NCBI RefSeq assembly: GCF_001292705.1
Contig: NZ_LGAK01000014.1
Coordinates: forward strand, 1-64,000
From: Marinagarivorans algicola
GTDB taxonomy: Bacteria > Pseudomonadota > Gammaproteobacteria > Pseudomonadales > Cellvibrionaceae
DNA: 64,000 bases
Reading direction: 5' to 3'
Position 1 is the first letter of the stretch; every line of letters starts with the position of its first letter. The notes under the pieces were generated by a model. That model did no database searches. It saw only the letters and a list, made by a program, of their open reading frames with translations, and was not told the DNA's origin. Shown here piece after piece: positions 35,653 through 44,938 of the stretch. The translations under genes and the position numbers were made by a program.

Positions 35653-36885
35653 ATGATATTTTCGCCTCTACGACTTTCATTTTCACTGAGCATCCTTAGC
35701 GCTGCGCTACTTGTCACAAGCCCAAAGGTTTTATCTCAGGAGCCCCCCACAGTGGATGAAGCCTTCGAGCAGTGCCGATCGACTCTGCGAAAAAAGGCAG
35801 TTAGCAAAGGGTTTTCTACATTAATTACTAATGACATTATTAACACATTAGAGCCCCTTGAGCGCGTGATAAAGCTCGACCGCAGCCAGCCAGAGTTTAC
35901 CGAAAGTTTTATTGGCTATGCGACCAAACGTATGAGTGAATACCGCATTAAAACAGGCAAGCGCATGCTGGCTGAGCATGCAGTTTTATTAGATAAACTC
36001 GCACGCCAATACGGCGTACCTGCACGTTACATTGTGGCTTTTTGGGGGCTAGAAACCAACTACGGCGGCTATAAAGGCAAGATAAAAACCTTAAATGCAC
36101 TCGCCACCCTCGCCTGTGATCCGCGCCGCAGTCAATACTTCACCCAAGAGCTTTTTAATATCTTTACCCTATTAGATGACGGTCGCATTCAGCCCGATCA
36201 GTTACTGGGTTCTTGGGCGGGAGCCATGGGGCACATGCAATTTATGCCAACCACACTGATCACTTACGGTGTTGATGGCGATGGCGATGGCAAGCTCAAC
36301 GTGTGGGGTAGCCTACCCGATGCACTCACATCCGCGGCTAACTATTTAAACAAAATTGGCTGGAATAAAGAAGAAATTTGGGGCCGCACCGTTGAGCTAC
36401 CTAAAAACTTTGATTTTGCTCAAGTGGTTGTAGGCGATAAGTACCCACTCAGCCATTTTAAAAAACTCGGCATCACTAAAACCTACAAGCGTCCACTGTC
36501 TAATTATGATACGCAAGCTAAGCTCATTTTACCCTCTGGGCATTTAGGCCCTGCTTTTTTGGTGTACGCTAACTTTTCGATCATTTTAAAATGGAATTAC
36601 TCACAAAATTACGCACTCGCCGTAGGCTTGCTCGCCGACCAGCTCGCAGGTATTAACCATGGGCTAGATCATTACAATGCCAAGCCGCACCCTTTCACCA
36701 ATAAACACCTTAAAGCCCTGCAACAAAAGCTCTTAGAGCAAGACTATAAAATAGGTAAGCCCGACGGTATTTGGGGGCCTAAAACACGCAAAGCTATGCA
36801 GCAATATCAACTTAAAAATAACTTAGTCGCCGATGGATTTCCTAACGCCGAGGTCTTTGAGGCACTCGCTATTTCATTACAGTAA
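35653..36885 (+). CDS. MltB-family lytic murein transglycosylase with PG-binding domain
   Basis: About 410 residues; cleaves peptidoglycan glycan strands to 1,6-anhydromuropeptides in the periplasm. A signal peptide (LSFSLSILSAALLVTSPKVLS) is followed by the MltB-type domain with VAFWGLETNYGGYKG (catalytic Glu), SWAGAMGHMQFMPTT and VDGDGDGKLNVWGSLPDALTSAANYL, and a C-terminal peptidoglycan-binding domain (KALQQKLLEQDYKIG, DGIWGPKTRKAMQQYQ). The frame is open 44 codons upstream to a TTG, but ATG 35653 directly precedes the signal peptide and is preferred. Confidence 0.9.
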   Translation: MIFSPLRLSFSLSILSAALLVTSPKVLSQEPPTVDEAFEQCRSTLRKKAVSKGFSTLITNDIINTLEPLERVIKLDRSQPEFTESFIGYATKRMSEYRIKTGKRMLAEHAVLLDKLARQYGVPARYIVAFWGLETNYGGYKGKIKTLNALATLACDPRRSQYFTQELFNIFTLLDDGRIQPDQLLGSWAGAMGHMQFMPTTLITYGVDGDGDGKLNVWGSLPDALTSAANYLNKIGWNKEEIWGRTVELPKNFDFAQVVVGDKYPLSHFKKLGITKTYKRPLSNYDTQAKLILPSGHLGPAFLVYANFSIILKWNYSQNYALAVGLLADQLAGINHGLDHYNAKPHPFTNKHLKALQQKLLEQDYKIGKPDGIWGPKTRKAMQQYQLKNNLVADGFPNAEVFEALAISLQ

Positions 36886-37011
36886 TAGCCTAATCACCTG
36901 CATAAAAGGACTATACATAAAGCCGCAAGCTCAGTAATAACCACCGCAGTGTCGGGTAAAATACTGAGCCTATTCAAATTTCAACTGACCTAACCGTGAG
37001 TTCATCCAAAC

Positions 37012-37959
37012 CTACTCCATCAAATACCCCTGCTCAAAACTGGGGTAATGCAATTCAAAGCCTAATGCTAATAGCGCTTTATTACTACAGCGCTTATTAC
37101 CACCACGCCCGCTTGCCGAGGGCGTTAACGCATGGCTAGCCAACCCTAATTGCTGGGCAATAAATTGCCTCACCGTTTGTGAGCTAACCGGTGCGCTATC
37201 GCAGCCAAGCAACACTTTAGGGATAACACGGCCTTGCAATACCTGTTGCACCAAAAAACTTAAACAGCGGCCTGCATCGTGTTGATGAATACGGTTAGTA
37301 AATTCTGGCCCGCCGCCATGACCGGCTTGCACCTGTTTAATTAAAAAATCACGGCCAGGGCCATAAATCCCACCAAAACGTACACTGCAATACGGTAAAC
37401 CGCTTTGCTCTAAGAGTTGCTCGGCTTGCAGCATACACTGCCCACTAAAGTGAGCAGGGCTTGTGGCACTATGCTCATCCACCCAGCTGCCGTCGGTTTG
37501 ATGGTAAACCCCTGTGCTAGAGGCAAATATAATAAAGGGGCTAGATGGCCCGCTACTAGCGCCTTGCGCACCGTGCGTTAAACGCGCCAATAATGCTTGC
37601 AGCGGCGCGATATAGCCCTGCTGATAACCAGACTCGCCGCCGCCATTAGGCACTAATGTCACCACAATAACACTCGGTTGTAGCGCTGCAATTGCCTCTT
37701 GTGTACGCGCGGCCAACAAATCGCCTTGTATAAACTGAGCACCAGCAATCACCTTGGCACTACGAGCAATAGCTGTGATGGCGGCAGCTTGCGAGAGCGT
37801 TTGCAAGTCGGCAATCGCGCGCTGAGCTAAATCGCCTGCACCGGCAAACACAACCACGGGCACATCGCAGCTGTGCCGAGTCGTATTTTTTGCGGTGGTA
37901 CTTTTTGACACCGTAGGCTGTGAAGCCGTATTTTGTGAAGTAGTGCTTAAATTTGTCAT
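37012..37959 (-). CDS. NAD(P)-binding epimerase/SDR-like protein (YeeZ type)
   Basis: A 315-residue cytosolic protein with a Rossmann start, VVVFAGAGDLAQRAIADL, then VIVVTLVPNGG, IIFASSTGVYHQTDGSWVDE (the short-chain dehydrogenase Ser-Tyr region) and YCSVRFGGIYGPGRDFL, as in YeeZ-like members of the extended SDR family. The first 30 residues are Ser/Thr/Asn-rich and poorly conserved in appearance, so the true start may be later. It is divergent from oxyR with 85 bp between. Substrate unknown. Confidence 0.78.
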   Translation of the reverse strand: MTNLSTTSQNTASQPTVSKSTTAKNTTRHSCDVPVVVFAGAGDLAQRAIADLQTLSQAAAITAIARSAKVIAGAQFIQGDLLAARTQEAIAALQPSVIVVTLVPNGGGESGYQQGYIAPLQALLARLTHGAQGASSGPSSPFIIFASSTGVYHQTDGSWVDEHSATSPAHFSGQCMLQAEQLLEQSGLPYCSVRFGGIYGPGRDFLIKQVQAGHGGGPEFTNRIHQHDAGRCLSFLVQQVLQGRVIPKVLLGCDSAPVSSQTVRQFIAQQLGLASHALTPSASGRGGNKRCSNKALLALGFELHYPSFEQGYLME

Positions 37960-38044
37960 TTCAAAAACCCATCAAAACCTATTAAGATGCAATAATTAAT
38001 AGCAACAGCAATATTAAAATTACTCATTCAGCCGGGACATATTT

Positions 38045-38944
38045 ATGACACTCACCGAACTGCGCTATATTGTAACTCTTGCACAAGAGCAACATTTTGG
38101 CCGTGCCGCCGAGCGCTGTCACGTTGCCCAACCCACGCTCAGCGTTGCTGTTAAGCGCTTAGAAGAAGAGTTGCATACCGCCATTTTTGAGCGCTCCAAA
38201 TCAAGCGTATACCCAACGCCAGTGGGTGAGCAAATTGTACGACAGGCACAAAGGGTATTAGAACAAGTTAATACCATAAAAGATATTGCTAGCAGTAGCC
38301 AAGACCACTTAAGTGAGCCACTACGTCTTGGGGCTATTTTTACCATTGGGCCTTATTTAATTCCACGAATTATTCCAGCCATTCGCAAAGCCGCCCCCAA
38401 AATGCCGCTATACGTAGATGAAACCTATACCGCCACTTTGCGCAAACGCATTCGCCAAGGTGAGCTAGACGCCATTATTGTCGCACTGCCTTTTACCGAG
38501 CCCGATGTGCTGACCCAGCAACTCTACGAAGAACCCTTTGTAGTACTTTTAGCGTGCGATCACCCGCTGGCCCAAAGCACTAGCATTACATCGGCACAAC
38601 TTAACGACCAAAATGTCTTATTACTCGGCGAGGGCCACTGTTTTAGAGATCAAGTTTTAGAGGCTTTACCCGATTTACGCGAACAAGCCGCAGACCCTCA
38701 TGGCCTCATTCGCACCGCCGCCGAAGGCAGCTCACTCGAAACCCTTAAGCACATGGTAGCGTCGGGCTATGGTATTACGATTTTGCCGCAATCGGCCACG
38801 GATAAAAACAATCCATTACTCACCACGCGGCCCTTTGCCGATATAACACCAACACGCGCCGTAGGCATGGCATGGCGCGCTAGCTTTCCAAGGCATAAAG
38901 CGATCGATGTTTTAAGGCAAGCCATTGTTGACAGCTACAAGTAA
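38045..38944 (+). CDS. oxyR: OxyR-type LysR regulator lacking Cys208
   Basis: A 299-residue LysR-family regulator, very similar from memory to Pseudomonas OxyR (MTLTELRYIVTLAQEQHFGR at the start). It activates peroxide-defence genes when oxidised. The helix-turn-helix covers HFGRAAERCHVAQPTLSVAV. The peroxide-sensing Cys199 is present in LLGEGHCFRDQ (codon at 38639-38641), but residue 208, the Cys that closes the disulfide, is Leu (TTA at 38666-38668; VLEALPDL). The frame is otherwise intact. recG follows 110 bp downstream, the order also found in Pseudomonas, where oxyR and recG are linked. Confidence 0.9.
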   Translation: MTLTELRYIVTLAQEQHFGRAAERCHVAQPTLSVAVKRLEEELHTAIFERSKSSVYPTPVGEQIVRQAQRVLEQVNTIKDIASSSQDHLSEPLRLGAIFTIGPYLIPRIIPAIRKAAPKMPLYVDETYTATLRKRIRQGELDAIIVALPFTEPDVLTQQLYEEPFVVLLACDHPLAQSTSITSAQLNDQNVLLLGEGHCFRDQVLEALPDLREQAADPHGLIRTAAEGSSLETLKHMVASGYGITILPQSATDKNNPLLTTRPFADITPTRAVGMAWRASFPRHKAIDVLRQAIVDSYK

Positions 38945-39054
38945 CCGAATCACTCACAATGCTATAAGCCAACAACCTTATGAACCCATAATCCAGTAGC
39001 CCCATAATCTAGCAACCCCAGATAATTCAACTCAATAGCCAAAGAGGCCATCAC

Positions 39055-41163
39055 GTGAGCGGTGAACCTACCCAACCTAGCGCCAACAATATTGCCCTAC
39101 ACAACATCCCCGTCAGCGCGCTCAAGGGCGTAGGTGCAAAACTTGGCGCCACTTTAGCCAAACTACATTTAAATACCGTACAAGACTTGCTCTTCCATCT
39201 GCCTGCGCGCTATGCCGATCGCACGCGTATTGCCGACATGAGTGAGCTGCAAGCACTACAACCGGCAGTGATACAAGGCGCTATTACCCGTAGCCAAATA
39301 GTGCTTGGTAAAAAACGTAGCTTGGTGGTGAATCTTGCCGACAACACTGGCCAAGTGGTTTTGCGCTTTTATTTTTTTACAGCCGCCCAGCAAAAGCAAT
39401 TGGCCGTAGGTAATTGTTTGCGCTGTTACGGCGAACCTCGCCCTGGCGCACTAGGGCTAGAAATGTACCACCCAGAATATCAGAGCGTCACATCGCTTGA
39501 CGATATTCACGGTCTGCAAGATACATTAACGCCTGTATACCCACTCACCGAGGGCTTAACCCAAAAGCGCATTAGCTTATTAATGCACCAAGCGCTTAAT
39601 TGCCTAGATAGCAGCCCACCCACCGAGCTACTCCCCGCTGAAATCAGCGCACACTTTAATCACTGCACTTTAAGCCAAGCACTGCACCTTGCCCATAATC
39701 CACCGGCCGACGCCGACATTAACAGCCTCATGATGGGCACCCATTTATGCCTGCAGCGGCTCGCTTTTGAAGAGTTATTAGCTCACAATTTAGCGGTGCA
39801 ACAAACTCGCCTTACCGAGCATCAAGACCCAGCACCAGCACTGCCAGCCGATGACACACTCAAGCAAGCACTGCTTAAAACACTCCCTTTTAAGTTAACT
39901 GGGGCACAAACCCGTGTACTTCACGAAATAGAACAAGATCTCAATACGCACGTCCCTATGCATCGCTTAGTGCAGGGCGATGTAGGCTCAGGTAAAACAT
40001 TAGTCGCAGCGCTCAGCGCACTGTGCGCGTTAGGCAACAACTACCAAGCTGCCATCGTCGCCCCAACCGAAATTCTCGCCGAACAGCACCGTAATAATTT
40101 TGGCACATGGTTAGGCGCATTAGGATTTAAAGTAGCCTGGTTAGCCGGCAAAGTGACCGCTAGTCAAAAGCGTAAAGCACTCGAGCAACTACAAAGTGGC
40201 GAAGCAAATATGGCCGTGGGCACACATGCTTTATTTGAAGACAATGTGATTTTTAAAAATCTAGGGCTTGTGATTATTGATGAGCAACATCGCTTTGGTG
40301 TGCAACAACGTTTAGCACTGCGCAAAAAAGGCGGTGCACACTGCCCTCACCAATTAGTCATGACAGCCACACCGATACCCCGCACTTTAGCGATGACAGC
40401 CTATGCCGACTTAGAGCTGTCAGTCATCGACGAACTACCGCCTGGGCGCACACCCATTAACACGGTTATGATCAACCAAAACAAACGCTCACAAATTATT
40501 GAACGCGTGCGCGCCGCTTGTGCCGGCGGCCAACAGGCTTATTGGGTGTGTACACTCGTAGAAGATTCAGAAAGCTTGGCAGCAGTTGCCGCCGAAAAAA
40601 CCTGGGAACTGCTGCAAGCCGAAGCTCCTGAACTAAAAATAGGTCTCGTTCACGGCCGCCTAAAAAGCCGCGAAAAAGAAGCCGTTATGCAGCAATTTAA
40701 AGCCGGCGACTTACATTTATTAGTCGCCACCACCGTAATAGAAGTTGGCGTTGACGTGCCTAATTCCAGCTTAATGATTATCGAAAATCCCGAGCGTTTA
40801 GGCTTAGCCCAACTGCATCAAATTCGCGGCCGTGTTGGCCGTGGTAGCCGTGCGAGTCACTGCGTATTATTGTATGGCCATCCACTGTCTAAACAGGGCC
40901 GCTCACGCTTAGAAGTATTACGCCACTCTAACGATGGGTTTGTAATTGCCGAAAAAGACTTAGAGCTACGTGGCCCAGGCGAGCTCCTCGGCACCCAACA
41001 AACAGGCGACATGCATTTTAGGCTGGCCAATTTACAGCGCGATAGCGCTATGATTGAACGTATTCATTCAGTGGCAAAAACATTACTTATAAGCCAACCC
41101 GATGTTGTAAAGGCGCTAGTGGGCCGATGGTTTAATTACCAGCAAGAATTTGTTAAGGCGTAA
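39055..41163 (+). CDS. recG: ATP-dependent DNA helicase RecG
   Basis: A 702-residue helicase that remodels stalled replication forks and branched DNA. The N-terminal wedge domain begins with IPVSALKGVGAKLGATLAKL, followed by LLFHLPARYADRT; motor motifs include LVQGDVGSGKTLVA (Walker A), IIDEQHRFGVQQR (DEQH Walker B), VMTATPIPRTLAMT and, in the second RecA lobe, VATTVIEVGVDVPN and QIRGRVGRG. The start is GTG 39055 with AGG eight bases before; the length is normal. It lies downstream of oxyR and is probably co-transcribed. Confidence 0.96.
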   Translation: MSGEPTQPSANNIALHNIPVSALKGVGAKLGATLAKLHLNTVQDLLFHLPARYADRTRIADMSELQALQPAVIQGAITRSQIVLGKKRSLVVNLADNTGQVVLRFYFFTAAQQKQLAVGNCLRCYGEPRPGALGLEMYHPEYQSVTSLDDIHGLQDTLTPVYPLTEGLTQKRISLLMHQALNCLDSSPPTELLPAEISAHFNHCTLSQALHLAHNPPADADINSLMMGTHLCLQRLAFEELLAHNLAVQQTRLTEHQDPAPALPADDTLKQALLKTLPFKLTGAQTRVLHEIEQDLNTHVPMHRLVQGDVGSGKTLVAALSALCALGNNYQAAIVAPTEILAEQHRNNFGTWLGALGFKVAWLAGKVTASQKRKALEQLQSGEANMAVGTHALFEDNVIFKNLGLVIIDEQHRFGVQQRLALRKKGGAHCPHQLVMTATPIPRTLAMTAYADLELSVIDELPPGRTPINTVMINQNKRSQIIERVRAACAGGQQAYWVCTLVEDSESLAAVAAEKTWELLQAEAPELKIGLVHGRLKSREKEAVMQQFKAGDLHLLVATTVIEVGVDVPNSSLMIIENPERLGLAQLHQIRGRVGRGSRASHCVLLYGHPLSKQGRSRLEVLRHSNDGFVIAEKDLELRGPGELLGTQQTGDMHFRLANLQRDSAMIERIHSVAKTLLISQPDVVKALVGRWFNYQQEFVKA

Positions 41164-41282
41164 CTTTTAAATATTTGTTACAAACGTAACGAGCAAGCAT
41201 TTAATGAATAATGACTCAAAATACAATATTAGGCACTATATAGACAGTCGATCTTGACGACATCCACAACTAAATAACTCTT

Positions 41283-41417
41283 GATAAAAACTAACCATGC
41301 AGAGGTACCAAAATTAGGCGCTATATAAGCGCTCTCAGCGCTTAAGTGCCCAGAAAATAATCCATTAGACACTATCAGGTGAAAATCTTCAGCTTGGCTA
41401 AATAGTTACGATAAAAA
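41283..41417 (-). mobile_element. short MITE copy with perfect 8-bp target-site duplication
   Basis: A 119-bp internally deleted element (41291-41409) begins CTAACCATGCAGAGGTACCA, a variant of the consensus end, and finishes AATAGTTAC. GATAAAAA flanks it exactly on both sides (41283-41290 and 41410-41417). The remaining core is CGCTTAAGTGCCCAGAAAA and CTATCAGGTGAAAATCTTCA. Confidence 0.88.
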
Positions 41418-41577
41418 CAGCTATTTTTAGGGTAATCTAAAAAACAGCGTACGCTTTGGAAAAACCGATATAAATATTAAAAATAAAAGCGTTTAGGGCA
41501 CCGTTGATTTATTCGTTTTATCGCTGATATTGCAGTCCATATTATTCAGACTAGATTAATAGCGCCTCGAAAGCTGC

Positions 41578-41823
41578 TCAGCTTACAAGACCCGTAGGCA
41601 CATCCCCCAAGCATAGCCCGTAAACATAATCATCAATATATTGATTACTGATGATGGAATTCTGCCGTAAACAGCCCTCGCGATTAAATCCTATTTTTTC
41701 GAGTAATTTATATGAGCCAATATTATTCACCGAGCATGTTGCCACGAGTTTATTGAGCTTAAGCTCACTATGCGCGTAGTTAAAGCTAAAATAAAGATTG
41801 ACCCGCTCGCTACATGTCAGTCA
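41578..41823 (-). pseudogene. C-terminal remnant of a GNAT acetyltransferase
   Basis: A frame of about 80 codons without a start reads ERVNLYFSFNYAHSELKLNK, then LVATCSVNNIGSYKLLEKIG, then FNREGCLRQNSII and stops at TGA 41580-41578. The pattern LxAxCxxxNxxSxxLLEKxGFxxEGxLR is the acetyl-CoA-binding and C-terminal signature of RimJ/RimL-type GNAT enzymes. The frame is closed upstream by TGA at 41823-41821, so the N-terminal half is gone. It was probably lost during rearrangement near the MITE copy at 41291-41409. Confidence 0.75.
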
Positions 41824-41892
41824 GAATCCATTTATTAGCACCTAATGCACTAAATTAATGATAGACATGACATTACACCAACAGCCGCATAT

Positions 41893-41917
41893 AAAAAAAG
41901 CCCGCAAGCGGGCTTTT
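41893..41917 (-). terminator. intrinsic terminator after the M3 peptidase gene
   Basis: GCCCGC-AA-GCGGGC with seven T following on the minus strand, 34 bp past the stop codon. Confidence 0.88.
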
Positions 41918-41950
41918 ACACTATAGCAATGAGTACGCTAAATAAAGATA

Positions 41951-44086
41951 TTACTCGACTAAACCACGACGCTTAAGTAATGCATCGGTAGTAGGTTTTT
42001 GACCTCTAAATTCAATATAGCTTTGCATTAAATCGCGGCTATTCCCCTTAGATAGAATCTCTTTACGGAATTTATCACCGTTTTCACGCGTTAAACCACC
42101 GTTGTTTTCCATGTGCGCAAACGCGTCAGCAGCAAATACTTCGGTCCAAAGGTACGCGTAATAGCCCGCCGAGTAACCACCGGCAAAGGTGTGGCTAAAA
42201 AAGTTTGACTTATAACGCGGTGGCACAGGGTAGTAAGCAATGCCGTGGTTTTTGAGTGCTTCGTTTTCAAACTGTTGCACGTCGGCAATTTTTTTATCTG
42301 AGCCAAACGAATGCCACTCCATATCGAGCAACGCTGCAGCAAGATATTCTGTGGTTCCAAAGCCTTGGTTAAATTTTTGCGACTCGAGCACTTTATCAAG
42401 CAATGCCTTGGGGATAGGCTCGCCCGTTTTGTAGTGCTTAGCATAGTTAGCAAGTACGCTAGGCTCAATCATCCAATCTTCATGTGCTTGCGAAGGAAAC
42501 TCGACAAAATCGCGTGCCGTTGCCGTACCTGCTAGGCTTGGGTATTTTACATCCGAAAATAAACCATGAGCTGCATGACCAAATTCGTGGAACATGGTAG
42601 ATACTTCATCAAATGTCATTAATGTAGGCTCACCAGCGGCAGGCTTTGGTATATTTTGCGCGTTATAAATAACAGGCTTAGTACCCTGTAAACCACTTTG
42701 ACCCACATAAGCACTCATCCATGCACCACCGCGCTTACCTTCACGTGCGTAAGGATCCATGTAAAATAGACCAATAGCACTACTATCGGCATTAAATACC
42801 TCATAAACAGTAACATCTTCATGGTAAACCGGAAGATCTTTACGCTCTTTAAAGGTAATGCCATATAGCTTATTCATCGCAAAAAATAAACCATCGTGAA
42901 TAACCGATTTCATTTCAAAATAAGGCTTAACCAAAGCTGGATCTAAATTGTACTTTGCTGCACGGACTTTTTCGGCATAAAAGGCCCAATCCCATGGCTT
43001 AAGCTCGAATGTTTCGCCTGATTCATTAATCACTTGTTGAATCGCTGCGGCTTCTATTTTGGCTTTTTCAACAGCTTTTGGGGCAAGGTCATCTAAAATG
43101 CCGTAAACGTTGTCTGTATTTTGCGCCATGCGAGAAGTCATCACATAAGATGCCCAATCTTTGTAGCCTAATAGCTCAGCCTTTTGCGCCCGCAAGTTAG
43201 TAACTTTAATAATAATTGGGCCATTTGTTTTAGCGGCACGATTTGCTGATGCATTAAAAATTTGTTTACGCAACTCACGATTTTCGAGACTACTTAAAAT
43301 AGGCTGTTGTGTTGTATTAACCAACGTAATCATATAACCCGTTTTGCCGGCTTTTTTTGCTGCAGCAGCTAGGCCTGCAATTTCACCCTCAGAAAGACCA
43401 GCCAATTGTTTTTTATCGGTAACAACAATCACATCTTCTTTAAATGACTTTAAAATATTTTGCGAAAATGCCGTGGATAATTTGGCCAACTCTGCGTTTA
43501 TTTTACGCATTTTAGCTTTTTCGCTATCGCTTAATTTTGCACCGGCAGCCACAAACTGCTTATAGTAAAAATCTACAAGACGCTGATCTTCGGCGTTTAA
43601 TGTGTCTTGATTATCATAAATAGTTTGTACGCGCTTAAATAATGCACTATTTAAATAGATATCGTCTGAGTGAGCCGAAAATATCGGTGCCATCTTTTCA
43701 TCAATACGCTGATATTCATCATCTGAGATCAAACCAGACAAGTTATAAAAAGCGGTGGCCACACGGTTTAATAACTCACCCGACAGCTCCATTTTAACCA
43801 GCGTGTTTTCAAAAGTCGCTGGTGCTGGGTTGTTAGCAATCGCTTGTATTTCGGCCTTATTCTGAGCAATACCCGCATCAAATACAGCTTCATAATCTTG
43901 AGTACCAAATTTATCAAACTCAGGCGCCATATATTCTAACGGGCTTGGCTTAAACAATACATTTTTAGTATTAAGATTTTGTACGTGTGTAGCGCCTTTT
44001 TTTACCATGTTTTGCGTCTCATGTGATGAGCAGGCAGACAGTGCTAGGGCGCTAGCAATTGCGGTGGCAATTAGTGTTTTACGCAT
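41951..44086 (-). CDS. M3-family metallopeptidase (peptidyl-dipeptidase Dcp-like) lipoprotein
   Basis: A 711-residue zinc peptidase of the thimet oligopeptidase/Dcp family; it trims short peptides, here in the envelope because the N-terminus (MRKTLIATAIASALALSAC) is a lipoprotein signal with lipobox LSAC. The zinc site HEFGHAAHGLFSD in MFHEFGHAAHG is intact, the third ligand region is VEFPSQAHEDWM, and the family tail VFAADAFAHMENNGG is present. E. coli Dcp is usually regarded as cytosolic or periplasmic; a lipid anchor is common in marine relatives. GGAG precedes ATG 44086, and a terminator follows. Confidence 0.92.
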   Translation of the reverse strand: MRKTLIATAIASALALSACSSHETQNMVKKGATHVQNLNTKNVLFKPSPLEYMAPEFDKFGTQDYEAVFDAGIAQNKAEIQAIANNPAPATFENTLVKMELSGELLNRVATAFYNLSGLISDDEYQRIDEKMAPIFSAHSDDIYLNSALFKRVQTIYDNQDTLNAEDQRLVDFYYKQFVAAGAKLSDSEKAKMRKINAELAKLSTAFSQNILKSFKEDVIVVTDKKQLAGLSEGEIAGLAAAAKKAGKTGYMITLVNTTQQPILSSLENRELRKQIFNASANRAAKTNGPIIIKVTNLRAQKAELLGYKDWASYVMTSRMAQNTDNVYGILDDLAPKAVEKAKIEAAAIQQVINESGETFELKPWDWAFYAEKVRAAKYNLDPALVKPYFEMKSVIHDGLFFAMNKLYGITFKERKDLPVYHEDVTVYEVFNADSSAIGLFYMDPYAREGKRGGAWMSAYVGQSGLQGTKPVIYNAQNIPKPAAGEPTLMTFDEVSTMFHEFGHAAHGLFSDVKYPSLAGTATARDFVEFPSQAHEDWMIEPSVLANYAKHYKTGEPIPKALLDKVLESQKFNQGFGTTEYLAAALLDMEWHSFGSDKKIADVQQFENEALKNHGIAYYPVPPRYKSNFFSHTFAGGYSAGYYAYLWTEVFAADAFAHMENNGGLTRENGDKFRKEILSKGNSRDLMQSYIEFRGQKPTTDALLKRRGLVE

Positions 44087-44938
44087 AATAACTCCATAAA
44101 AATATTAAGCTGCAATAGGTTTTGCGAGCCGAAGAATTTTGTTTACTTACCAAAATTTGATTGAAAGACAGTACAGGTTTATCGGTACTCCGCAAGCCTT
44201 AGGGGTAAATAAGGGGCAATCGATTACCCGAGCACCACTAGCTGTATAAATATACTCACTAAAACCTGTTGATGACTACGGTTAGATTCGCAATAAAACC
44301 CACTCCATAAACACGCACTTTACAGGTGATAGCTGACTCAGCTTCAACCACTGTAAATCGCCATATTCGCCTTATCCGGCAAATGACAGAGCTACATTCT
44401 AAATCGTATATGAATTTGTCGCTAGTGTTAACCCTAAGGCTTCAAAGAGAAGACTAACAATACACTCGCTTAGACTTTAGCGCTGAACGTAAGTTTTGAT
44501 GGGTAGCCGGTGGGCGCTTAAAATGGCCATGTATTGGCATTTTAAGGGTAAATAAGTATTGGCAACGCCATACAAAGAGTAATTTTTTGGAAAATAGCGG
44601 CCCAATTTAATACTAAAGCATTAAGATTAACGACTCATGGGGCTCGCATACACATTAAAGCAGCAATAAACTCGAACGGGGTTGGTTATCACAATATAAA
44701 AGCCCCTCTCGTAATGCAAGCCTGCTCGAGCCTTATAATATTCACTTTGGAGGTTATCTTGCTTACGACTGGCGTGTATTAATGGGATAGATTGCATACT
44801 AAAAACAGATCTAGCATAGATATCATTAAAATTGGCAACGAGAACAAAAATGCACACAAACCTGCACATCTATATGAATAGCATGCAGGTTTGAGTTACA
44901 TTAATATTTATCTGACATCAGAATTAAGGTAGCTACTT
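44087..44938. other. gene-free intergenic region
   Basis: About 850 bp between the M3 peptidase and porin genes. An 80-codon minus-strand frame (44627-44869) has no ribosome-binding site and an unlikely composition. No repeat copy, pseudogene or terminator was recognised. The promoter of the peptidase gene must lie at its left edge. Confidence 0.5.

Noticed and set aside
44627-44869. 80-codon minus-strand frame between the M3 peptidase and porin genes
   Set aside because: No ribosome-binding site, Cys- and Tyr-rich composition unlike neighbouring proteins, and no recognisable domain.
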